Below, one piece after another: positions 8,176 to 15,144 of a DNA stretch of 64,000 nt. The translations under genes and the position numbers were made by a program. Origin of the DNA: Micavibrio aeruginosavorus_D (lineage in GTDB: Bacteria > Pseudomonadota > Alphaproteobacteria > Micavibrionales > Micavibrionaceae). The stretch covers positions 1,426,001-1,490,000 of the forward strand of contig NZ_CP195303.1 of NCBI RefSeq assembly GCF_051245535.1. The letters run 5' to 3'. The first letter of the stretch is position 1. Each line of letters begins with the position of its first letter. The notes beneath the pieces are model-generated. The model ran no database searches. It worked only from the letters and a program-made list of their open reading frames with translations, and was not told the origin of the DNA.

Positions 8176-9724
8176 CGTTCAAAATCTCCATATCAAGGGT
8201 GGGTTGGGCTGGCGACATCGGTTGGACGTCGTTCAGGATCAGGTCAGACGGCACGCCCAGCGCATCGCCCAGGAACCGCGCGGCCTGTGGCAGGTTGACG
8301 GCGGCCAAGGCCTCCGGCCCCATGGCTTGCACCGCCTGCAACCAGCTGAGCGTATTCTGGACGTTGCGCTGCCCCTGTGCCCGGGCGAGCGGTGAGCGGT
8401 AATCCAGCGTGACCAGACGGCCATCAATCGCAATATCCGGCACCTCACCCCGGCGGCGCAGGATGGCGAAGGCGCGCATAATCAGCGGCGTCATCAATTC
8501 CGTCTGCAACCGGCCATAGGTCGCCCCGAGCAGCAGGGCCATTTCGCCGGAGCGTTCCAAAACTTCCGTCGCGGTCATGCGGCGATCGGAAATTTGGCCC
8601 AGTCGGTCGGTCAGAAGGGCGTGGCGGATGCGGGCGCGCAGATCATCCAGAACCAGTTGCGAAATATCGAACCGCCCCGGCATTTCCAACGGCTTCAGCC
8701 CCTGTGACCCCACCGCCTTCGGAATAATCACGCCGGGTTTCAATTCGATGTTGGCGGGGTTGAGAACGCCATCATCATCCGCCTGCCAAATTCCGGTCAC
8801 GGCGATGGTGGCATTTTTCAAGATCAGCTCGACCACCTTGTTCGCGGTTTTAATATCGGGCAACGATTTCATCACCGGCGACCGGCCATAAATTTCCCCC
8901 GGCGATTTCAACCAACGGAAAGCGATCATCGGCGTATCCGCCATGCGTGATTGTTTCAATATTGTCGCGTTACTGCCCGCAGATTGCAGCGTGGCCTGTA
9001 ATGCATATCCGCCACGCCCATCGGGCAGGATGGATTCCAGAACCGGGAACCGGGCCTGGGCGTCGCGTTCACCACTGCGGATCACATCGGCGGGCAATTC
9101 CGCCAGCGGATAGCGTTCACGCAATTGCGCCAATGTCATGTTCACTTCGCGGTACAGGCCGTTCAGGTAGCCATCGGCCCCCTCCTCCAGCACCAATTGG
9201 TGCAAGGGCACCGCCGTAAAGCGGAAGGCGGAGAATGACCCCGGAGGCGCTTCCTCCACAAACAGGCACGCCGTTCCGCCGACGATCAAATCGAGGAAGC
9301 ATTGATGAATTTCAACAATGAAGTTGGAGCGGTCCAGATGCGCCTGAATCGTCCGTGCCGCTTTTTCCAGCGCCGGGGCCAGACGTTCGGCATCACTCGC
9401 GCTAAGATCCGGGCCGGGTTTCAGGCCGAACCATTGCGTCCATGGCGGGGTCAGATTGCCCAGCAAGCTGGCCGCCAATTGTTCGACACAATCCAGCGCC
9501 GTGGCATCATAAAGACGATCCATGCGCGTATCACCGGGGCGAATGCCGCCGCCGAAACCCTGACGTTGCGGCAAAGCGTAATCATACGCATCCTGCCACA
9601 ACGATTCCCATTGCGACCGGCGTGATTTCGCCGCGTTAAAACGTTGCAGCAACGCATCACGCGCCGTGGCATCCATCACCGTAGACGGTTTCGCGGCATC
9701 CAGAACAAAATTCGCAACCATCAT
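8120..9724 (-). CDS. Head-tail connector/portal protein (T7 gp8-like)
   Basis: A 534-residue protein. The N-terminus RFNAAKSRRSQWESLWQDA, then YALPQRQ and LAASLLGNLTPPWTQWF, is the standard opening of T7-type portal proteins. Further on come RSPVMKSLPDIKTANKVVEL and ATEVLERSGEMALLLGATYG, also family hallmarks. The portal dodecamer sits at one head vertex, is the DNA entry channel and docks the tail adaptor. Length matches the family (about 520-560). The start has GGGAGAAT upstream and abuts the stop of the preceding small gene. The large terminase that would dock on it is not in the window. Confidence 0.9.
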   Translation of the reverse strand: MMVANFVLDAAKPSTVMDATARDALLQRFNAAKSRRSQWESLWQDAYDYALPQRQGFGGGIRPGDTRMDRLYDATALDCVEQLAASLLGNLTPPWTQWFGLKPGPDLSASDAERLAPALEKAARTIQAHLDRSNFIVEIHQCFLDLIVGGTACLFVEEAPPGSFSAFRFTAVPLHQLVLEEGADGYLNGLYREVNMTLAQLRERYPLAELPADVIRSGERDAQARFPVLESILPDGRGGYALQATLQSAGSNATILKQSRMADTPMIAFRWLKSPGEIYGRSPVMKSLPDIKTANKVVELILKNATIAVTGIWQADDDGVLNPANIELKPGVIIPKAVGSQGLKPLEMPGRFDISQLVLDDLRARIRHALLTDRLGQISDRRMTATEVLERSGEMALLLGATYGRLQTELMTPLIMRAFAILRRRGEVPDIAIDGRLVTLDYRSPLARAQGQRNVQNTLSWLQAVQAMGPEALAAVNLPQAARFLGDALGVPSDLILNDVQPMSPAQPTLDMEILNDELLANDEASARAAASVF

Positions 9725-9987
9725 TATTCTCCCAACAAGGTTTTGCGTTGCGGGGTGTCCCCTTGGGACAACAAGCCGCGGAAACCCGTCGTAATCGTGC
9801 TGAGCCGCCCGCGCCCGCGTTCCAGCAGGCTGGCCGCGCGTTGAGCGGACCGTGTTTCATCATCGGTCGGCGTGGTCGTTCCGGTATCCGTCCCCGTTCC
9901 CGTAGAGGGTGTGGTGGTCGGGGTCGGCGTATAGACCGGTACATATTGGACAGACGGCGTCTTCGGACGCGAAGCAAAGCTTCCCAT
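9724..9987 (-). CDS. Small Thr/Pro-rich phage protein preceding the portal
   Basis: An 87-residue protein. Residues about 13-42 are a low-complexity run of T, P, G and S; the C-terminal half is basic and ordered (RAASLLERGRGRLSTITTGF then GLLSQG and KTLLGE). Similar short proteins precede portal genes in podovirus-like prophages of Alphaproteobacteria, but no function is known to me. AAGGAGA lies before the ATG at 9987 and the stop touches the portal start. The threonine run may be a flexible linker. Confidence 0.65.
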   Translation of the reverse strand: MGSFASRPKTPSVQYVPVYTPTPTTTPSTGTGTDTGTTTPTDDETRSAQRAASLLERGRGRLSTITTGFRGLLSQGDTPQRKTLLGE

Positions 9988-10023
9988 CGTGTTCTCCTTC
10001 GATAACAATGTTGGTTTAAAAAA

Positions 10024-10422
10024 TCAGGCGGTCGCGATATGGCGATAGAGTTGCCACGGCGTCATAATCCACCGGTCATGCAGGCCGAGAATGCGTTTCA
10101 CCGCTTCGACACAGGTGAACGGCATCGGTGGCGCACAGCGACGCGGTGCTTGCCGCACCGTGGTCGGCACCACGCGTTGCCCCCGCCCCGCCAGCCATGC
10201 CGGCAAATCGAAATCCGCCGGAACATGATGCACGGTGATTTCCGTTTTATTGGCCAGCGGATCACACGACAGCCAATGCCGCCCGTCATTCAGCAAAACG
10301 AAGCAATGACGGAACCCCGGACGCAGGAAGCGCAGCCACGGTAAATCCGTTTCCCCGGTGAACACCACCCATGCGTTTTGGCGATTGGACGACGAATTGG
10401 AAAATTTGGACATCATGCTCAT
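10024..10422 (-). CDS. Small phage protein with possible permuted papain-like (NlpC/P60-type) fold
   Basis: A 132-residue protein. After a short polar N-terminus, strands around RHCFVLLNDGRHWLSCDP (about 38-55) and a later helix starting PFTCVEAVKRILGL (about 101-114) give a His39...Cys104 order, as in circularly permuted NlpC/P60 or LRAT-like proteins. That assignment is weak: it rests on two short motifs. If right, it could be a virion- or lysis-associated peptidase or hydrolase. The start at 10422 overlaps the previous stop by four bases and has AGGAGG eight bases upstream; longer in-frame versions would run through that gene and are unlikely. Confidence 0.6.
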   Translation of the reverse strand: MSMMSKFSNSSSNRQNAWVVFTGETDLPWLRFLRPGFRHCFVLLNDGRHWLSCDPLANKTEITVHHVPADFDLPAWLAGRGQRVVPTTVRQAPRRCAPPMPFTCVEAVKRILGLHDRWIMTPWQLYRHIATA

Positions 10423-10859
10423 TCTGCGGCCTCCTGTAATACATGCATGGGAACGACAACGGACCCGCCCCAAAACCGCACCATGTCGGCGCGCGGGCTT
10501 AAAATTCCCTTGTCGATAAACGGTTGTTCCATCACCGCCATGGCCTCGGTCCACAGACGGTGGGCGCGTTGCTCCTGCGGGCGGCGCGGATCGGGCGGCA
10601 ACATGCGCAGCCCGTAATGGCGCAGGACCAGCATGTGATCCATGCTCAAATCCCGGTTGCGGTGCAGACGGTCCAGAACGCGCAGCACGTCGATCGGCTC
10701 GCACGGGCGGGCCACCAGGCCGCCACCCTGCAACGATTTGGCGCCGTCGATGCGCGCCTGCTGCGCCTGCATGAACCAGAACCAGAGCGCGTCCATCGAA
10801 TCGAAGGCCTGCGCCGCGGTGATCGTGACGGGGTTCGGGATATATCGGTCTCTCGCCAT
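10419..10859 (-). CDS. First gene of the phage virion operon, unknown function
   Basis: A 146-residue, mostly helical protein beginning MARDRYIPNPVTITAAQAFD, with LRVLDRLHRNRDLSMDHMLV near residues 57-76. That segment could be a helix-turn-helix-like unit, so a small terminase or regulator is conceivable, but I recognise no family. The ATG at 10859 has GGAGTAAAGG upstream; a longer frame to 10916 runs back through a LexA box and is less likely. It is the first gene downstream of the divergent control region and overlaps the next gene by four bases. Confidence 0.6.
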   Translation of the reverse strand: MARDRYIPNPVTITAAQAFDSMDALWFWFMQAQQARIDGAKSLQGGGLVARPCEPIDVLRVLDRLHRNRDLSMDHMLVLRHYGLRMLPPDPRRPQEQRAHRLWTEAMAVMEQPFIDKGILSPRADMVRFWGGSVVVPMHVLQEAAE

Positions 10860-10878
10860 GCCTTTACTCCACACAAAG

Positions 10879-10893
10879 GTTCGTATAATGTTC
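10879..10893. promoter_or_regulatory. Alphaproteobacterial LexA box 1 (GTTC-N7-GTTC)
   Basis: GTTCGTATAATGTTC has two GTTC words spaced by seven bases, the SOS operator form known for Alphaproteobacteria. The spacer contains a -10-like TATAAT/ATTATA, so bound LexA would block polymerase. It lies 20 bases upstream of the first phage gene. Confidence 0.75.
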
Positions 10894-10922
10894 TCAAACA
10901 ATGCACGGCCCCACACCGTTTT

Positions 10923-10937
10923 GTTCTCATTTTGTTC
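10923..10937. promoter_or_regulatory. Alphaproteobacterial LexA box 2 (GTTC-N7-GTTC)
   Basis: GTTCTCATTTTGTTC repeats the same operator form 44 bases from box 1, about four helical turns, so the two sites face the same side of the DNA. Confidence 0.75.
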
Positions 10938-10975
10938 TTTATGACGGAGAAACTTTGCCCTGTCAAGCCCAAAAT

Positions 10976-10989
10976 AGGAAAATGTTCCT
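10976..10989. promoter_or_regulatory. Palindromic operator candidate upstream of the repressor
   Basis: AGGAAAATGTTCCT has perfect arms AGGAA and TTCCT. It matches the capsid-promoter palindrome at 10 of 14 positions, including all of AGGA and TTCCT. Confidence 0.45.
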
Positions 10990-11015
10990 TTCTTTTTTGG
11001 TTTACGGGCGAAAAA

Positions 11016-11035
11016 TATGATGGGATTATTCTCCT
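11016..11035 (+). promoter_or_regulatory. -10 element and third operator-like site at the repressor start
   Basis: TATGAT (11016-11021) is a -10 candidate with a poor T-rich -35. It is followed directly by GGGATTATTCTCCT (11022-11035), which resembles the AGGA-N6-TCCT palindrome and would cover the transcription start. This fits autorepression. Confidence 0.35.
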
Positions 11036-11680
11036 ATGTTTACCCATGATCAAATCTGGACCGCAATCGACCGCCTGGCCAAAGACCGGGGCTATTCCGC
11101 ATCAGGACTGGCTCGTCAGGCCGGGCTCGACCCGACATCCTTTAACCGCAGCAAGCGCGTCAGCCCCAGCGGCAAGCCGCGCTGGCCGTCGACCGAATCC
11201 ATCGCCAAAATCCTGTCCGTCACGGCCTGCGCCGTCGGGGATTTCCTGTCGATGGGGGGGATTGAGGCCACGGGCAAGGCCGCCGCTGGCGTGCCCCTGC
11301 TGGATATGGCCACGCTGGCCGGCGGGCGCAACCCGACCGCAGCGCGCGAAAAAAGCAATAAAGACAAGGACAAAACCGCCCCGGCCCGCATCGCCGCATC
11401 CGCCGCCCACTATGGCCCGGCCTGTTTTGCGACCCATATTGATGACAAACGGTTTGAACCGTTGTTCCGCAAAGGGGCGGACCTGCTGATTGATGCCGAT
11501 TGTGAAATGACCGCCGGGGACCGCGTTTTGCTGTTCTCCCGCCGCGATGGGCTGGTCTGTGGTGTGATCAAGACCGTTCAGAAAAGCGGATGGGACATCA
11601 CCCTGCCCGGCGGTGAGCAAAAAACGATGACCACTGCCGACACGGCATGGATTGGCCGCATCGTGCTGGCCACCCAATAA
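11036..11680 (+). CDS. HTH repressor with degenerate S24 (LexA/CI-like) C-terminal domain
   Basis: A 214-residue protein. Residues about 3-65 form an XRE-type HTH (ASGLARQAGLDPTSFNRSKR, then WPSTESIAKILS), followed by a lysine-rich linker. From about 120 comes an S24-like fold. Where LexA and CI have G-D/A-S-M at the self-cleaving serine, this protein reads HIDDKRFEPLF, so the nucleophile is missing; a lysine in GVIKTVQ remains. It should dimerise but not self-cleave. Similar proteins are common chromosomal regulators in Alphaproteobacteria, so it may be a host gene. It is divergent from the phage operon across a region with LexA boxes and palindromes, and is the obvious local repressor candidate. 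Confidence 0.8.
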   Translation: MFTHDQIWTAIDRLAKDRGYSASGLARQAGLDPTSFNRSKRVSPSGKPRWPSTESIAKILSVTACAVGDFLSMGGIEATGKAAAGVPLLDMATLAGGRNPTAAREKSNKDKDKTAPARIAASAAHYGPACFATHIDDKRFEPLFRKGADLLIDADCEMTAGDRVLLFSRRDGLVCGVIKTVQKSGWDITLPGGEQKTMTTADTAWIGRIVLATQ

Positions 11681-11779
11681 GCGTAAGCCTCTCTCTATAT
11701 ATAAGAGTGCGCGCGGGCTTGCCCGCCGGAATAAAACCCTTTAAACCATGCGAAACCCGAGAGTGGAGAGAGCATCGCC

Positions 11780-12301
11780 ATGACCGAAGTCCGGAAAAAC
11801 ACACACCCGGTGAACCAGGAAAGCCGCAGCGATCTGTACGTCCGCACCCTGTTGCGCGATGGTGAGACCCTGACCCTGATGGGCCAGATCCATTACGGCA
11901 TTTACTGGAAGGCCGCCGCGTTGGGGGGCTTGAGCCTTCTGCTGCTGTTGACCGTGTTTAATCTGGGCGTTTTCATGCTGATCATCACGGCGCTGGCGTT
12001 TATCTTTGCCGCGCTGACCAAGCATTATCTGTTGCTGGCCCTGACCAACAAAAACGTCATTATCCGTTTCGGCATCATCAATCTGGACACCGTGCAGGTG
12101 CAGATGAACCGCATCGAAAGCGTCCAACTGGCCCGCACCATCATGGGCCGCCTGCTGGGTTATGCCAGCGTCGTCGTTACCGGAACGGGTAACCGCGTGA
12201 TGATGATCCCCTTTATCGCCAACGCGGACCAGTTCCGCGCGGCGCTGGAACACCAATTGAATGCGCGCGATGACGCGCAAATGAAAAATCAGGACGCGTA
12301 A
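11780..12301 (+). CDS. Membrane protein with bacterial PH (bPH2/YdbT-like) domain
   Basis: A 173-residue protein with two adjacent membrane helices (about residues 45-85, AALGGLSLLLLLTVFNLGVF and following), then a bPH domain: YLLLALTNKNVIIRFGIINL, MNRIESVQLARTIMGRLLGY and VVVTGTGNRVMMIPFI. This arrangement is typical of YdbS/YdbT-related inner-membrane proteins of unclear role. It starts 99 bases after the repressor gene and lies four bases before the PfkB gene, so the two are probably co-transcribed. A short GC hairpin (11713-11726) and a TATATA run upstream may hold the promoter. Confidence 0.75.
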   Translation: MTEVRKNTHPVNQESRSDLYVRTLLRDGETLTLMGQIHYGIYWKAAALGGLSLLLLLTVFNLGVFMLIITALAFIFAALTKHYLLLALTNKNVIIRFGIINLDTVQVQMNRIESVQLARTIMGRLLGYASVVVTGTGNRVMMIPFIANADQFRAALEHQLNARDDAQMKNQDA

Positions 12302-12305
12302 ACCT

Positions 12306-13283
12306 ATGTCGAATATCCCTGCGGCTCTTTGTATTGGCGTTTGCAATGTTGATGTCATCGCGCATGTCGATGATTCATTTCTGGAACGCCACAGCCTGGA
12401 CAAGGGCACGACCACGGTTTTGAGCAGCGACGCCCTCCTCAATTTGATGGGCTATCTGAACCGTCCGTTCTACCTGCCCGGCGGGTGCGCGGCGAATACG
12501 GCGTGTGGTTTAGGTCTGGAAGACGTCGACACCACCTTCTGCGGCATGATTGGCACGGATTTTTACGGCGATATTTTCCGCAACGGTTTTAAATCATACA
12601 ACGTCGCCTATCACCCCGTAACGGATGTGAAAAAACACACATCGTTGTGCATTACGTTGATCACGCCGGACAAGGAACGCAGCTTCGTTCTGGCCACCGA
12701 TATGGCGAGCTGGTTCCTGCCTGAAAACACACTGCCGGACCGCGACACAACGCGCCCGTTGATCGTCTACATCGAAACCAACATGTTCCGCATGACCGCC
12801 GGAACGGACAAACAATCGATGGTTCATGCCGTTTTGGATAAATATGCGGCGAATGATACGCGCATTATCCTGAATCTGGTGGACACCGAAGTCACCGGCC
12901 ACCACCGCGACCTGATCACCGCGTTGATGGGCGACCGTCTGGCCTTTATCGTCGGCAACCATGAAGAGATGAAGGTCCTGTTCAACGTCGACACGATCGA
13001 GGCGATGGAGAGTGCCGCTCTGGCCTCCGGCCAATCCTGCGTCATCACCATGGGCGATCGCGGTGTGACGTTGATTCATAAAGGGAGCATTTCGCGCATC
13101 CCGTCCGTCATCCACCTGAAACCCGCCGACATCGTTGATACGGTCGGCGCGGGCGACCAGTTTTCCGCCGGGTTTATCGCTGGCCTGGTCGAAGGCATGG
13201 ATCTGGAGGCCTGTTGTGCCCAAGGCATGCAGCACGCCACCGAAATCCTGCGCCAACCGGGGGCCCGGCCGCTTGCGGCGTAA
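12306..13283 (+). CDS. PfkB-family kinase, adenosine kinase-like
   Basis: A 325-residue ribokinase-fold enzyme. The N-terminal IGVCNVDVIAHVDDSFLERH and LPGGCAANTACGLG match alphaproteobacterial adenosine kinase-like proteins, including the GG substrate loop. The PfkB signature with the catalytic Asp is DTVGAGDQFSAGFIAGL near residues 278-294. The likely reaction is ATP-dependent phosphorylation of adenosine (nucleoside salvage); a sugar substrate cannot be excluded. pyrE and purC nearby fit a nucleotide theme. It is cytosolic, of normal family length, and starts four bases after the PH-domain gene. Confidence 0.8.
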   Translation: MSNIPAALCIGVCNVDVIAHVDDSFLERHSLDKGTTTVLSSDALLNLMGYLNRPFYLPGGCAANTACGLGLEDVDTTFCGMIGTDFYGDIFRNGFKSYNVAYHPVTDVKKHTSLCITLITPDKERSFVLATDMASWFLPENTLPDRDTTRPLIVYIETNMFRMTAGTDKQSMVHAVLDKYAANDTRIILNLVDTEVTGHHRDLITALMGDRLAFIVGNHEEMKVLFNVDTIEAMESAALASGQSCVITMGDRGVTLIHKGSISRIPSVIHLKPADIVDTVGAGDQFSAGFIAGLVEGMDLEACCAQGMQHATEILRQPGARPLAA

Positions 13284-13301
13284 ACGTTCCCCTTTTCAAA
13301 T

Positions 13302-13379
13302 TGTCATCCCGAACGCATGTGAGAGATCTCACCTATAATGAAGGGGGATCCCTCGTCGCTTCGCTCTGTCGGGATGACA
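13302..13379. repeat. Composite palindromic intergenic repeat, copy 1
   Basis: TGTCATCCCGA (13302-13312) and its exact inverse TCGGGATGACA (13369-13379) bound a 78-base element. The ends match the GTCAT...ATGAC ends of the other repeats; the interior differs. Confidence 0.6.
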
Positions 13380-13401
13380 GACAGGCAATGACGGGATGAT
13401 C

Positions 13402-13430
13402 TTGACTTTCGATAGCAGGAATATTATCCT
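13402..13430 (+). promoter_or_regulatory. Predicted promoter giving a leaderless transcript
   Basis: TTGACT (13402-13407), a 17-base spacer and TATCCT (13425-13430). The expected start is about seven bases later, which is the A of the ATG at 13437. Confidence 0.5.
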
Positions 13431-13436
13431 ATATTT

Positions 13437-13682
13437 ATGCTCTCGCCCGAAACCAATGCCCGTTATGACGGGCCGATCCCCCACCCTTTACGCACCTGCG
13501 CGGCCCCGCCCGCGCTCTATGGCCCGCCGCCCGCCTTGGCCGCGGATTTATTCGACACCCTCACCCGGCTGCGGCAACTGCGCCGGACCAATCTATCCGA
13601 TCAACCGTTGAAAACCCTGTATGCACGGATCGCCGCCTTGCACGCACGGCTGGTTCGGTTAAAGTCATGGGACGTTTTTTAA
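13437..13682 (+). CDS. Small basic, Pro/Arg/Leu-rich protein upstream of pyrE
   Basis: An 81-residue frame with high GC in third positions, like its neighbours. The N-terminal half is proline-rich (APPALYGPPPALAADLF), and the rest is a leucine/arginine-rich amphipathic stretch that could be a helical pair. I recognise no family. There is no Shine-Dalgarno site; instead a promoter at 13402-13430 places the RNA start at the ATG. It lies 14 bases before pyrE, so it could head the pyrE-nadK operon or simply be a leader reading frame. Confidence 0.4.
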   Translation: MLSPETNARYDGPIPHPLRTCAAPPALYGPPPALAADLFDTLTRLRQLRRTNLSDQPLKTLYARIAALHARLVRLKSWDVF

Positions 13683-13696
13683 ACACAGGCTGAGAC

Positions 13697-14383
13697 ATGA
13701 GCACAGACCGTAAAGAGATCGCAAAGATCGCCGCGCAAATCCTGCTGGATACCAAAAGCGTTTTGTTCAATGTCGAACACCCCTTCATCTTCACCTCGGG
13801 ACGCGCCAGCCCGGTTTACACCGATTGCCGCCGTTTGATCGCCTTTCCGGCGGAGCGGACGCAATTGATGGATTTTGGCGCCGATATTATCCGCGCCGAA
13901 TGCCCCGATGTTGAATATATCGCCGGCGGTGAAACAGCGGGCATTCCCTATGCCGCGTTTATTGCCGAACGGTTGAACAAACCGATGCTATATGTCCGCA
14001 AAAAGCCAAAAGGTTTTGGCCGCATGGCCCAGATCGAAGGCTGTATGGATCAGGAGGGCGCGGAAGCCATTCTGGTCGAAGACATGCAAAGCGATGGCGC
14101 CAGCAAGAAAGTCTTTATCGACGCGCTGCGCGCTGCTGGAGCCACCATCAATCACTCCTTCGTCATCTTCCATTACGGCATCTTCCCGTCCAGTGAAGCC
14201 AACATGAAAGCCATGGGCGTCACGCTGCATGCACTGACCACCTTCTGGGACGTGTTGGCCGTGGCGCGGAATCGCAATTATTTTGACACCGCCACGCTGG
14301 ACGAAGTTGAAAAATTCCTGCACGCGCCGGAAGACTGGTCCAACGCCCATGGCGGCCATGTGAAAGAAGGAATTTCCCATTGA
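13697..14383 (+). CDS. pyrE: Orotate phosphoribosyltransferase
   Basis: A 228-residue type I phosphoribosyltransferase. FTSGRASPVYTDCRRLIAFP near residues 34-53 is the orotate-binding front; LYVRKKPKGFGRMAQIEG near 97-114 is the flexible loop; EAILVEDMQSDGASK near 120-134 is the PRPP-binding motif in the form seen in Alphaproteobacteria. It makes OMP from orotate and PRPP in pyrimidine synthesis. The stop overlaps the nadK start (ATGA), so the two are translationally coupled. The length is normal and the key Lys, Asp and Glu residues are present. Confidence 0.9.
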   Translation: MSTDRKEIAKIAAQILLDTKSVLFNVEHPFIFTSGRASPVYTDCRRLIAFPAERTQLMDFGADIIRAECPDVEYIAGGETAGIPYAAFIAERLNKPMLYVRKKPKGFGRMAQIEGCMDQEGAEAILVEDMQSDGASKKVFIDALRAAGATINHSFVIFHYGIFPSSEANMKAMGVTLHALTTFWDVLAVARNRNYFDTATLDEVEKFLHAPEDWSNAHGGHVKEGISH

Positions 14384-15141
14384 TGCGCATTCATTTTACA
14401 GCCAACGACACCGATGAGGCGCAGGACGCCATCCGCACCCTAAGCGCCGCGCATGGCCAGACCGGCGTGGCGGATGCCGATGTCATCGTCGTTCTGGGCG
14501 GTGATGGCACGTTGCTGGAAACCGTGCATAAAACACTGAAACACAACAAGCCCGTATACGGCATGAACCGCGGGTCGGTTGGCTTCCTGCTCAACCCCTA
14601 TCGCCCGGACAATCTGCTGGACCGGTTACAGGGCGCGCGCGCCATTACGCTGTACCCGTTGAAAATGATCGCCAAGGATAAAAACGGCCGCACGGTTGAA
14701 GCGCTGGCGTTTAACGAAGTCTCCCTGCTCCGGCAAAGCCGGCAGGCGGCGAAGATCGGCATTGCACTGGATGGCGTTGAACGCCTGCCGGAACTGGTCT
14801 GTGATGGTGTTCTGGTATCCACGCCCGCCGGATCAACCGCATATAACTTCTCCGCCCACGGGCCCATTATTCCGATGTCCGCCAACGTGCTGGCCCTGAC
14901 GCCGATCAGCGCGTTTCGCCCCCGCCGCTGGCGCGGGGCCTTGTTGCCCAGCCATACCACAGTGCGTTTTGAAATTCTGGAAGCCGATAAACGCCCGGTC
15001 AGCGCCACCGCCGATTACACGGAAATGCGCGACGTGGTGCAGGTGGATATTGTTCAGGATAACAACACCCCGTTCACCATCCTGTATGATTCAGACCATA
15101 TGCTGGACGAACGGATTTTACGCGAACAGTTTGAACCGTAA
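14380..15141 (+). CDS. nadK: NAD kinase
   Basis: A 253-residue enzyme. VVLGGDGTLLETVHKTL near residues 36-52 contains the GGDGT motif, followed by PVYGMNRGSVGFLLNPY and later CDGVLVSTPAGSTAYNFSA, both conserved in NAD kinases. It makes NADP from NAD and ATP in the cytosol. The compact length (about 255) is typical of alphaproteobacterial NadK. It starts within the pyrE stop and ends three bases before the convergent stop of the phosphatase gene at 15145, with no terminator between them. The pntA/pntB transhydrogenase that would use NADP is encoded further on. Confidence 0.92.
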   Translation: MMRIHFTANDTDEAQDAIRTLSAAHGQTGVADADVIVVLGGDGTLLETVHKTLKHNKPVYGMNRGSVGFLLNPYRPDNLLDRLQGARAITLYPLKMIAKDKNGRTVEALAFNEVSLLRQSRQAAKIGIALDGVERLPELVCDGVLVSTPAGSTAYNFSAHGPIIPMSANVLALTPISAFRPRRWRGALLPSHTTVRFEILEADKRPVSATADYTEMRDVVQVDIVQDNNTPFTILYDSDHMLDERILREQFEP

Positions 15142-15144
15142 GAT

